From Flavobacterium arcticum (lineage in GTDB: Bacteria; Bacteroidota; Bacteroidia; Flavobacteriales; Flavobacteriaceae), in NCBI RefSeq assembly GCF_003344925.1, contig NZ_CP031188.1:1424501-1488500 (forward strand): a DNA stretch of 64,000 nucleotides, written 5' to 3'. The translations under genes were made by a program, and so were the position numbers. The notes under the pieces are model-generated. The model saw only the letters and a program-made list of their open reading frames with translations. It was not told the DNA's origin and did no database searches. Every line of letters begins with the position of its first letter. The stretch's first letter is position 1. Below are positions 46,101-53,201 of this stretch, piece by piece.

Positions 46101-46487
46101 ATCTATAGCAGTAATTACTATGCTGTAGTCAAGGTTGTTAATAAATGTAGCTACATCGGTGGGGGTTATATAGTCATTTCCGCCAGCTATTTCACCAAAT
46201 GATAGGTATCTACCAATATTATTTTGACCATTTGGAGAGCCTTCATCTAACGTGGTTCTGGTGTAGCAAATACCTATAATGGCGATTTGCAATTCTTCTA
46301 TAGTGTCATACACGCTTCCATTTACTCGAAACTGGTCGAATGGGGTTAATGGTACAAGTACATCTTTATTGTTATAGGTGTTATAAATAGTAAGTTTATC
46401 GCCTGCTATTTTGGTAACATAATTTTTAAAATATTGAACACCATTAAAGGTAAATCGGCTCTCGTTTAAACTGTTTATTATAATCAT
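43143..46487 (-). CDS. Long tail fibre protein with tandem repeats
   Basis: A 1114-residue protein. The N-terminal ~250 residues are the attachment domain shared with the 446-residue fibre. The middle is built from repeated modules: PLTGTEEGNPVTGNLEF-type blocks occur three times (first at about residue 455, the last reading GTEVGSPITGNIEL), each followed by KKYVD-type boundary motifs (VQKKYVD, NKKYVD, DKEYVN). ITTGG-type turns recur between. The C-terminus ends in IVGNTPYVPNVLNMICMRYI. The repeats suggest a long trimeric beta fibre. It is cotranscribed with connector and portal genes upstream and fibre genes downstream. Confidence 0.82.
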   Translation of the reverse strand: MIIINSLNESRFTFNGVQYFKNYVTKIAGDKLTIYNTYNNKDVLVPLTPFDQFRVNGSVYDTIEELQIAIIGICYTRTTLDEGSPNGQNNIGRYLSFGEIAGGNDYITPTDVATFINNLDYSIVITAIDAPVTFDFTRNGVRYLFDFTPGKGMWGSASGANFGGTVQSFHFKLKSVFKITPTDIEDNQGATIISLGDIPTGDYLTKANSVQRDFNDAGELDENGSVISYYFSYTTDTILYFIQFVGAAGVYNGTLVADDLVSTTNNNVTIEVDYENVLQTGNFASIGAIHKDTDTGMITEFHGSGFGSTLGDYTQKFLVDTPVGDYTITFPAATQNDNVVYESALHEGLNGLDLQAITDNGSSTTNSITTGGITSNGNINLISYNGSYIYTDEEIGLVIGGGSNGLSFSSLDGFSAGSNGDITVNAGNGGFKYDADYSAYYTDRSLVDKEYVNNQVGNPIPLTGTEEGNPVTGNLEFDASSTVGLNANAGGQITFNNTEGVYISGNASNVSISSTGGSILVGYGSVIIGPNLKSTGNTYVDYIRDINDTTNDGNVIELNNNGDLYITGREDVNLTAGNTGKFLFLGDDYQINTNTLKVSSETSFSSTPTTIIDTPTLDTHLTNKKYVDDSLPSGVGFGYWNGTDVSFLNGNSQQMVLGNGTISDIDTKMRSQWIGINTGSNTPVTSSTNFQEAIWSLQAQVENAIPLSGTEEGNPVTGDIEFDGFLGIKWLQPDGLDYNMSINNTDEYLKMQIDDLTSSEYTSFFLSGLDGNLSIETNISGAKGITSTTDFTSNITALDYVQKKYVDDVAIQDLQNVTDTGATTTNTITTGGLSIPTGTLNITDGNSSHYIKGDGTASSFSYAVKTNLVGSHTVADGSTDQITELSQVRNAFYQLQNQINTNADNAIPLTGTEVGSPITGNIELSDTNKIELNGSIVNSYIQFSDEDGWLQFSTTDISSGAFSGFTVEGGSTQIVVNDGVGITKSFNIDYERGIRSNSDFTPNITDLDYVQKKYVDTKESKGKLTQGISSSSTIDFVSYKQFGTRTTPVTVDVTLNTTDAVQGIIQVIYHNAASFTPPAGTTIVGNTPYVPNVLNMICMRYISETVEIWYTQDQ

Positions 46488-46489
46488 TT

Positions 46490-46999
46490 TTATCCTATTT
46501 TGGTAAATCGCATACCTTGGTTAGTACTTGCTACACCGCAGTTTTTCTTATAGTCTTCATTGCTTGTTCTTATCAGCCAGTTGTGCACGCTTTCCCATAC
46601 TTTATAGGCAGCATCGCGGTTTAGCTGGTATATTGTTTTTTTGGTTGCAGTTTCTACAGGGCGACTGTCATTATTCAGTTTTTCTACTACCGAAAACGGC
46701 GTGTCCGTTACCGATGCAAACATCATGTAACGGGCATACGTAAAATAGGACAGTACCATTTTTAAACCATAGTTGGTATAGCTAATTCCGTCTTTTTCAT
46801 AAATACTACCTTCTAGCAGAGCTGCAAAACTTTCGGGTGCTGCCATAATAGCATTAAACAACTTTTCGCCCAGTAATGGCTGAATGTCTAGTAGTTGTGC
46901 GTCGAGTATCATTTCGTTCAACTTAGCATCATTTGGTGTTTTAGATAGTTGCTTGTACTGTGCAATATCATTCCGTGTTATTAAGGGCTGCATCATCAT
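46490..46999 (-). CDS. DUF6712 phage head-tail connector candidate
   Basis: A 169-residue protein matching DUF6712: the start MQPLITRNDIAQYKQLSKT, a central YGLKMVLSYFTYARYMMFA and a following PFSVVEKLN. In Bacteroidota phages this family lies next to portal and capsid genes and is thought to be a gp6-like connector. It overlaps the portal gene end by 32 nt. Three consecutive ATG codons are available for the start. The connector role is inferred from context. Confidence 0.8.
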   Translation of the reverse strand: MMMQPLITRNDIAQYKQLSKTPNDAKLNEMILDAQLLDIQPLLGEKLFNAIMAAPESFAALLEGSIYEKDGISYTNYGLKMVLSYFTYARYMMFASVTDTPFSVVEKLNNDSRPVETATKKTIYQLNRDAAYKVWESVHNWLIRTSNEDYKKNCGVASTNQGMRFTKIG

Positions 47000-48128
47000 C
47001 TATAAGTTTTAAGGGTTCTACGGTAAGGCTGGCATAATCTTGCGATTGTTGTAATAGCTGATTGATAACCGATGTAAGCAAGTTGCGCTCTTTAGTAGTG
47101 TTCTCCCAATAGGTGCGTTTCATTTCGCGAATTGCCTCGCCTGAGTTACCAAATAATGAGGCTTCGTTGGTTTTAATAAGCCCTGCGGGAAGGTTGTTAA
47201 ATGCTACTAAGATGTTTTCGCGAACGCTGGTTTCGGTATAATCAAACAACTTGTCGTCTATTTTACTTTCTATTTGCTTTATTAGTATGGCATCTTCCAG
47301 TTTTTCGCCTGCAAAATCCATTTCTAGGCAGAGTACACCGCCTGTGTTTTGTGCGCCAAGACTATCTTTAATAGCTTCCTGAAACTTCTCGCGTTCGCTT
47401 TCGGCATCTAGTAGGGCGTGGCTACCAGGTTCTAGTCCTTCGCCAACTAACGGGCGGGTTACAACTAGTGTGTTACCAAAAAAGCCTTTGCGAAGCAGTC
47501 TGTTTTTATAGATGGCTGCTTGCGATTCGCTATCGCAATCATCGGCTACCGAGTCGATGCGGGATAGGGGGTAGATGAGCTTAGTGTCCATATTTACATA
47601 TAGTACTTGCCCTTTGTAATGTTCCCAACCGCCTGCTTTTTCTACCTGTGCATCTATTACTTTTTTGCGTGGGTTAAAAGTATCTATCAGCTGAATGTCG
47701 ACTTTTTTAGGGCGTAGCCACTCTTTACTTACGGCTACTTTACCTGCATAGTCATTACTATCGGTTTTGCCAATGCGACACCACTCGTAAGGGATTACAC
47801 TAAAATCGGCTATTTGGTAGAGTGCATTCCAGTTAATGTGAATAAAAACACCACGTTGTTTTACCAAATCATCTGCTACATCATCTGCAAAGTCAATAAG
47901 TTTTAGGTTTTTATTCTTATTGATAATTAGGTTGTTGTTCTCTTCGCCATATCCTTTACCGATGAGGTACTGTACCATTATGGCTGCTGCCGATTTTGCG
48001 GTAACGCTGTTGTTAATGAGTCTGTCCATCCTTTCGGGGTAGCCATTATCAGTATCATTGGCATATACATCGGCGCTTTTACTCCACGGGGTTAACCGTT
48101 TCCATACGTCTATGAGTAATGTTCTCAT
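46968..48128 (-). CDS. Phage portal protein candidate
   Basis: A 386-residue protein with the layout of small portal proteins: an N-terminal part with NSVTAKSAAAIMVQYLIGKGY, a central beta-rich part with IPYEWCRIG and LYVNMDTKLIYPLSRI, and a C-terminal helical part with FNNLPAGLIKTNEASLFGNSGEAIREM typical of portal clips and stems. A portal forms the ring through which DNA is packaged. The start overlaps the upstream 160-residue gene by 4 nt. No direct homology search was possible, so the call rests on motif feel and position. Confidence 0.7.
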   Translation of the reverse strand: MRTLLIDVWKRLTPWSKSADVYANDTDNGYPERMDRLINNSVTAKSAAAIMVQYLIGKGYGEENNNLIINKNKNLKLIDFADDVADDLVKQRGVFIHINWNALYQIADFSVIPYEWCRIGKTDSNDYAGKVAVSKEWLRPKKVDIQLIDTFNPRKKVIDAQVEKAGGWEHYKGQVLYVNMDTKLIYPLSRIDSVADDCDSESQAAIYKNRLLRKGFFGNTLVVTRPLVGEGLEPGSHALLDAESEREKFQEAIKDSLGAQNTGGVLCLEMDFAGEKLEDAILIKQIESKIDDKLFDYTETSVRENILVAFNNLPAGLIKTNEASLFGNSGEAIREMKRTYWENTTKERNLLTSVINQLLQQSQDYASLTVEPLKLIDDDAALNNTE

Positions 48129-48607
48129 TGTGCTTCGGGGTTAGGTAAAGCATCGGTATCATCGGTTTCAAGATCGGATTGTTTTTTTATGTTGTGCTGT
48201 AAAGGTTGTTTCTTTACTTGTCGTTTTTTTCTTGGTTTTGGTGTTTCTGCTGCTGCTAATTCCTCTTCGGTAGGGATGTATGCAAAAAGACGTTCGCCAT
48301 TAGGGCGTGCTAGTAATTGTTTGGCATATTCGGGTGTAATATTGGTGTTGTTAACCAGTATTGATGAACCGAATGCTAACGGAATATTTTCGTATTTGGC
48401 ATGAAGCCTATATTTTGATGTATTTTCCATGGCTTTAAAATGGTTTTTATACTTTGTTAAGTATCGGGTTAAACATTTAGGGCAACCGGGGTTAACCTTC
48501 TCATTAAATAGTGAGGTATACTCCTGCATAAATAGCTGGAGATACCGTATGCCGTCACCCCTTTTTCCTTGGGTGACGGTACGGATATCCATAGTGGTAA
48601 AGTCCAT
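48125..48607 (-). CDS. Phage protein of unknown function (head region)
   Basis: A 160-residue protein with CPKC near residue 43-46, a helical N-terminal half and a basic/acidic unstructured tail (KPRKKRQVKKQP, then ETDDTDALPNPEAQ). Placed between the probable tail tube gene and the portal, in the same operon, overlapping the portal gene by 4 nt. A head-completion or assembly role is possible, but not shown. Confidence 0.65.
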   Translation of the reverse strand: MDFTTMDIRTVTQGKRGDGIRYLQLFMQEYTSLFNEKVNPGCPKCLTRYLTKYKNHFKAMENTSKYRLHAKYENIPLAFGSSILVNNTNITPEYAKQLLARPNGERLFAYIPTEEELAAAETPKPRKKRQVKKQPLQHNIKKQSDLETDDTDALPNPEAQ

Positions 48608-48610
48608 GAA

Positions 48611-49207
48611 TTATGCTTCAGCCTCAACAAACTTGCTGTCGAAAGCAGTTTTAGTTGCTACATAATCAGTTTCAAGCAATGTTTTTGGCATTGTTACTTC
48701 TTCAAACCCATCGGCAGATGAAAGTTCGAACATAATCATGTTGTCGTTTTCTTTGGAGCTATTTGTCATGGTAATAAGCTCTAAGCCTGATTTAAGCCCT
48801 AGTATTTCGAAGGCATCTGCGCTGTCAGCACCTTTCCATACTTGTTCTACAACAACTACATATTTAGCACCTTTAGATAATTCATCGGCTTGTTGTTTGT
48901 TGTCTGTACTTGGGTTAAAAATTACACCGCTAAATGTGTGTTTAAACTTGTCAGGGGCGTTTTCTTTTTTTACTAATTCCCACGCTTTTCCGTTTGACTG
49001 TTTTATACCTTCTAACCTATAACCCGTTTTACCTGGTTTTAGTTGAAGATTAGTGACTAAAACACGATTGGTTAAATCTACAGTTGTAGTTGATAAATCG
49101 ATGTCGTCTTTATTAATAAGTACGATGTTTTGTTCTATTCCGCCTATTGGCGCATTGGCGCAGTCAAATAATATATCTGCTGTTAAGTTTCCTGTACAAT
49201 CTGGCAT
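48611..49207 (-). CDS. Probable phage major tail (tube) protein
   Basis: A 198-residue protein with mixed beta strands, no membrane segment, starting MPDCTGNLTADILFDCANAP. Size and position (next to the capsid gene) fit a tail tube or major tail protein, which would stack around the tape measure. No specific motif confirms it. The repeat A hairpin lies between it and the capsid gene. The upstream ~180 nt are non-coding. Confidence 0.5.
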   Translation of the reverse strand: MPDCTGNLTADILFDCANAPIGGIEQNIVLINKDDIDLSTTTVDLTNRVLVTNLQLKPGKTGYRLEGIKQSNGKAWELVKKENAPDKFKHTFSGVIFNPSTDNKQQADELSKGAKYVVVVEQVWKGADSADAFEILGLKSGLELITMTNSSKENDNMIMFELSSADGFEEVTMPKTLLETDYVATKTAFDSKFVEAEA

Positions 49208-49254
49208 TTTGTTTTGTTTTTAAAGTTGAAAGATTTTTGATTTTTGTTTGTTTT

Positions 49255-49350
49255 GTCATTACGAGGAGGAACGACGTGGTAATCTCTTTATGATCTATGG
49301 TTTTGTATCGATCAGATTGCCACGCTCCGTTGCACTGCGCTCGCAATGAC
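49255..49350. repeat. Dispersed repeat A inside the prophage, hairpin form
   Basis: GTCATTACGAGGAGGAACG ... GTGGTAATCT at the left and AGATTGCCACGC ... CGCTCGCAATGAC at the right form an inverted pair, in the 182-nt gap between the capsid gene and the 198-residue gene. It matches the host copies. Confidence 0.8.
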
Positions 49351-49388
49351 GCCTGTGGTAGCAACTGCTTGTTGTTTCTGAAAATGAT

Positions 49389-50462
49389 TTAGTAAGCTGC
49401 TACTGTCATGTAGGCTTCAAGATGTTTAGCATCTATAGTATAGGCAGCATCCATGATGTTCATTTTTTCTGTTTTATCATAAAAAACATCTAGGGTTGTT
49501 AGGTCTTCTTCGCTAAGTGTACCTACGGGTATGTTTGACTTGGTAGTAAATACTGCACGGTGTGGTAAGTTCCATTTTGTACCGTTGTTTTGGTAGGTTT
49601 TAATGTACCTATCCCAGTCATAACGAACCTTTACCTCGATACCGTCAAAGTATAATTTTGGTCTGCCTTCTTCGACTACCTCAAGGAATCCTGATCCTAA
49701 GTTTTTGTTTCTTAGTGTAGCGCGGTAGTTGTCGGCTAGGGTACGAGTGGCAAGTATAAAACTGTCTTCGTTAGAGACAAGTCTTTCATCGGCAATTGTT
49801 ACCATTTGTTCGAATATTGCTATGGCAGCATCTTCGGCAAGGGCTTGGTTGGCATAAGAGTCTCCTTCGTTATCTGTAATGTTGATGTGTTTAAGATCAA
49901 TTTCTTCATCGCTTACCTCTGTCATGATTTGTTTGAACAAGCCATCGAAAGAGTTAAAGTAATCTACATCTGTATTACTAGTAAATACACCAGGGGTCTC
50001 TGCATCATCTACTGTTTTAGCAGCAGTATCGTTAAACCATACTTTACGGTGGATATTTTCTATTAGGGCTGACTCTACTGCTGAGATGATGATCCCGAAT
50101 TCTTCTGAGCCTACGGCATCAAAAAAATCAGGGTTTATGCGTTGCGATTTTCTAAAAAGTTTTAGTAATGCAGGCATATCATTTTGACAGTGTTTTAACC
50201 TAAAATCCTCTAATACTGGTGTCCAGAATTTTTCGGTAAGGGCAAAACCATCAGCTTCATTTGGTGTACACCCTTCACTTAATTTACCTAATAGTCCTAG
50301 TCTTTCGGCAAAAGCAATTTGGGTTTTTACATTAATACCTGTTTCTATTTCGTGATACTCGGCAAGGTCGCTGTCGTTAAAAACTCTTTCAAAAATGACC
50401 TCGCTTACCGTTTCGGCCTCGCGGGCATGTAGTGTTAAAGCATCTGCGTTAATTAGTCCCAT
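49389..50462 (-). CDS. Phage major capsid protein
   Basis: A 357-residue protein following the head protease, the usual place for a capsid protein. Features are an alpha-helical N-terminus (LHAREAETVSEVIFERVF), a long mixed domain with EEFGIIISAVESALIENIHRKVWF, and a final GRPKLYFDGIEVKVRYDWDRYI. The start overlaps the protease stop by one base (TAATG). A fold of the HK97 type is inferred. No separate scaffold gene is visible; the delta region may lie in the protease gene. Confidence 0.8.
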   Translation of the reverse strand: MGLINADALTLHAREAETVSEVIFERVFNDSDLAEYHEIETGINVKTQIAFAERLGLLGKLSEGCTPNEADGFALTEKFWTPVLEDFRLKHCQNDMPALLKLFRKSQRINPDFFDAVGSEEFGIIISAVESALIENIHRKVWFNDTAAKTVDDAETPGVFTSNTDVDYFNSFDGLFKQIMTEVSDEEIDLKHINITDNEGDSYANQALAEDAAIAIFEQMVTIADERLVSNEDSFILATRTLADNYRATLRNKNLGSGFLEVVEEGRPKLYFDGIEVKVRYDWDRYIKTYQNNGTKWNLPHRAVFTTKSNIPVGTLSEEDLTTLDVFYDKTEKMNIMDAAYTIDAKHLEAYMTVAAY

Positions 50463-51493
50463 TACTTTCTGTTTTTATTTTGCAAATATTGCTTCATACC
50501 AGATAGCTTATCATTTTGCCCTGGTTTGCGAGCTGCTACTTTTTTGCCGTCTAGGCTGTAACGGCTGCCTACTTGTCTTTTTAGTGCTAGTACTTCGCCT
50601 TTTATGGTGTTGAGTTGTCTTTTTAGTGCTTTGTTTTCGGCACGTATAGCAGCTGCTGCGCCAGTATCGGTGCCTTCTTCGGCTTCTATAATTTCTACAA
50701 GTTCTCCTGCTTCAAATATATAGGTAGCACCATCGGGCATCATGTATTCGCCTTCGGCTGGTGTGGCATCTATTGTGGCAATAGAGCCTAGTTCGATGAT
50801 TTCGTCATCTGCTAGTTCGGTAAAATCGAGTTCTGCACCTGTGGCATCTTGTACGATTTTGTTGTAAACGTTGCTGTGCTTAAATTTTGCCAGCACACGG
50901 TTGAACAGACCTTCCATCCAGTGCCTGTCCCTCTCGGTAAGTGTTCCTCTCATAATAGTTTTTGGATTAATGAATGCTTTTGCAGCTATTTTTACGTGCT
51001 GCGAAGTAGTAAAGCCAAGGGCGGTGAGCTGTGTGCCCGATAGCCATGTTTCGTTTTTTAGTAATGGTAGTATGGCTTGCTCTTGCACGTTGAGTGCTTT
51101 TTTGTAAAAGCCTACCATTTTGGTTTCTATGGCGCGTAGTTGTTTGGCAAACTTGGCTAGGTCATCGGCAGTGCCCATAGAGCCACCCCACGGGAGGTGT
51201 ATCATAAAAGGGGTGTTTTCGCGCACTACTCTTTTATTGCCTGCCATAAATACTACGGTGGCTATGCTTGCCACTATACCGCTGCCTATGGTGGTAACGG
51301 GTTTGCCTAGTGATTTTAGGTAATGGTAAATGTCGAAACCTACATCTACCAAGCCTCCTTCGGAGTTGATGTGCACGTTGTAGGCGGTTGCTTTGGGTTG
51401 TTTTTTTACCTGAGCTACTACATCGATAAGCTCTGTACCTGTAACGCCATCAAATGTGCCTATCTGACCGGAGATATAAATGTTTCCTGTCAT
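50462..51493 (-). CDS. ClpP-like head maturation protease
   Basis: A 343-residue protein. The N-terminal ~190 residues are a ClpP-fold serine protease: nucleophile S76 in GIVASIATVVFMAG and H99 in FMIHLPWGG, with GGLVDVGFDIYHYLK before them. The following part (about 190-343) contains an acidic region and a coiled coil with ENKALKRQLNTIKGEVLALKRQ, which may act as a fused scaffold. Such proteases cut the capsid delta domain during maturation. The stop and capsid start overlap by one base. Confidence 0.88.
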   Translation of the reverse strand: MTGNIYISGQIGTFDGVTGTELIDVVAQVKKQPKATAYNVHINSEGGLVDVGFDIYHYLKSLGKPVTTIGSGIVASIATVVFMAGNKRVVRENTPFMIHLPWGGSMGTADDLAKFAKQLRAIETKMVGFYKKALNVQEQAILPLLKNETWLSGTQLTALGFTTSQHVKIAAKAFINPKTIMRGTLTERDRHWMEGLFNRVLAKFKHSNVYNKIVQDATGAELDFTELADDEIIELGSIATIDATPAEGEYMMPDGATYIFEAGELVEIIEAEEGTDTGAAAAIRAENKALKRQLNTIKGEVLALKRQVGSRYSLDGKKVAARKPGQNDKLSGMKQYLQNKNRK

Positions 51494-51600
51494 TCGATAT
51501 GGAATGAGTGAAATATTGGGGTATTGAAGAATTTTTGGTTTTTAACTATTGAACGGTTGTCAACATTTAAAAGAAGTATTGCAGCGCTGTTTTGATATTA

Positions 51601-51608
51601 CAAAGATA
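51601..51608 (-). promoter_or_regulatory. Putative -7 box TATCTTTG on the minus strand
   Basis: The TAnnTTTG match reads toward the protease and capsid genes, ~108 nt before the protease start. No -33 element was found, so it is tentative. Confidence 0.25.
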
Positions 51609-51661
51609 GGGCATGTATTGAGGGTTTTACTGAAGTGGGGTTTTCAGTTGGGGGATTTTAC

Positions 51662-51669
51662 TATATTTG
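51662..51669 (+). promoter_or_regulatory. -7 box TATATTTG of the reverse-strand gene at 51688
   Basis: TAnnTTTG match 18 nt before the ATG at 51688. It overlaps a possible TTG start codon, which argues for the ATG as the true start and for independent expression of this gene within the prophage. Confidence 0.5.
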
Positions 51670-51687
51670 AATGATAGTGGTTTTATT

Positions 51688-52584
51688 ATGGAAATAGATG
51701 TAGATTTTGAAAGTGACTTAAGAATTGAGTTGAAAAAACTTTATAATAGAGTGGGGCTAAGGATGTCTAATAAAAATGGAATAGATAAGATATTATTAGA
51801 TTATTTAAATGTTTTTTCAAAAATAATACCTGAAGTGTCAAGGTATGTTCAAATGAATCCTGATTTTGTAAAAGATATATTTTTTCATCCTAAAAGGAAG
51901 GAAATAGAATTTATATATAATGTGGCAAGAAATGGAGGTAATTTGAATTCTTTTCAAAGTAAGAGACTTTTACAAACTAATTTTCATGATCATTTGAGAA
52001 ATGAATGGAATATTTTTCATTTTCACTTATCTATTGAGAGAGATAATAAAAATCCGCTTTTTGTAAAGCAGGTTAATTCTCTCTTATTCACCTATATTGA
52101 TGATAACAATATTATATTTTTAGGTGCCGAAAATCATAAAGAAAGAACATTTTATGATGAGAAATGGTTAAGAATATTACATAATCATTTTCCTCATATC
52201 ATTAAACAGTTTAGAATACCAGAAACTGAAGACACTAAGGTTTTAACACCTTTCAATTCTAATCAATTATGGTATGAAAGATGTGCTATCGCGTTAACGA
52301 GGATAGATGGTGATATTTATAGAAATCCAGGATTAGGACAGGTTACAAGCGGTCATAATGTGTTAATTGTAAAACAAACTAATGAGATTTTAAGGTGGAT
52401 TTATCATATAGAAAAGCAATTAAAAAAGTACTGTATAGAAATATGTAATGAACTAGGCTTAAATCTAGGTTTTGCAAAGTTCAGACTTAGATGTTATAGA
52501 AGATTTGAGTTAATTGAAGAAACGAATAATCACAGAATATTAGAATACCCTAAAGTTTTTAATTTGGAAAAATATAGTATATAA
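51688..52584 (+). CDS. AT-rich reverse-strand protein of unknown family (moron)
   Basis: A 298-residue protein on the opposite strand to all surrounding late genes. It looks more AT-rich than its neighbours. Notable sequences are HDHLRNEWNIFHFHLS at about 109-124 and ENHKERTFYDEKWLRILHNHFP further on; several histidines within helical context may form an active or metal site. No signal peptide or membrane segment. I do not recognise the family with certainty. An independently expressed cargo gene, possibly for phage exclusion or host alteration, is a reasonable inference. It has its own -7 box at 51662. Confidence 0.75.
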   Translation: MEIDVDFESDLRIELKKLYNRVGLRMSNKNGIDKILLDYLNVFSKIIPEVSRYVQMNPDFVKDIFFHPKRKEIEFIYNVARNGGNLNSFQSKRLLQTNFHDHLRNEWNIFHFHLSIERDNKNPLFVKQVNSLLFTYIDDNNIIFLGAENHKERTFYDEKWLRILHNHFPHIIKQFRIPETEDTKVLTPFNSNQLWYERCAIALTRIDGDIYRNPGLGQVTSGHNVLIVKQTNEILRWIYHIEKQLKKYCIEICNELGLNLGFAKFRLRCYRRFELIEETNNHRILEYPKVFNLEKYSI

Positions 52585-52620
52585 AATATGATGTTAGGGA
52601 GAAAATTTTGAATGATTATT

Positions 52621-52866
52621 TCAACTCCCTTCCATAAAGGAGATGATGTTAAACATGGTGCGTTCGGTTATTTTATACTGTTCGGCTACACAGCCTGCTG
52701 CATGGGTTTTTCGGGGTTTTTTAAAGTGTTTTTGCTGGTATTCCATTTCTTTTAGATAGGCTTCATAGTACACTTTCCAGTCGAGTATGTGTATGGGTAT
52801 GAGGTTTTTCCCCATTAGTTTCATAAAGTTATCGCCAAGGCTTGTTATGGTTTGGTAGCGGTTCAT
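52621..52866 (-). CDS. Small phage protein of unknown function
   Basis: An 81-residue, mostly helical protein. The C-terminal part (VAEQYKITERTMFNIISFME) could form a helix-turn-helix. It starts exactly where the next upstream gene ends (0-nt gap), so the two are cotranscribed downstream of the tape measure. Function not known. Confidence 0.6.
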   Translation of the reverse strand: MNRYQTITSLGDNFMKLMGKNLIPIHILDWKVYYEAYLKEMEYQQKHFKKPRKTHAAGCVAEQYKITERTMFNIISFMEGS

Positions 52867-53106
52867 TTACCATTTGTTTATTGGGCAAATATCGTTACTG
52901 CGCACTTTGGCACTAAGGGGGCAACCGCATTGGTTGCAGTAGGCGCCTTCTACTTCTTTTAGGGTGTCTTTTACAAAGGCGAGTAGCTTGCCTTGCTGGG
53001 CGTGTGGGCAGGCTGCACATAGTGCAGCCCGCTTTTTTGCCACGGCTTCGGTTACTTCGCTTTTGGCGAGGTAGTTTTTCCAGCCTGAGAGTATGCTTTT
53101 TATCAT
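52867..53106 (-). CDS. Small cysteine-rich phage protein
   Basis: A 79-residue protein with CAACPHA (C-x2-C) near 30-33 and YCNQCGCPL (C-x2-C-x-C) near 57-62, plus a late C in DICPINKW. This spacing suggests a zinc ribbon. It follows the tape measure gene in the same direction. A regulatory or assembly role is possible. An overlapping frame at 52913-53152 is a shadow. Confidence 0.65.
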   Translation of the reverse strand: MIKSILSGWKNYLAKSEVTEAVAKKRAALCAACPHAQQGKLLAFVKDTLKEVEGAYCNQCGCPLSAKVRSNDICPINKW

Positions 53107-53201
53107 GGAGATTGTATGGTAATAAGAAAACTTGAGATGGTTTTTTTACCACCCCGACTTTCAGCCACCCCGACTAAGGAGGGGAATGGTTGGACTTTAA
53201 G

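Noticed and set aside
43143..46487. Regularly spaced repeats in the fibre gene as a possible CRISPR array
   Set aside because: The repeats are in frame, diverged, hundreds of bases apart and encode the fibre modules; there are no short uniform spacers and no cas genes.
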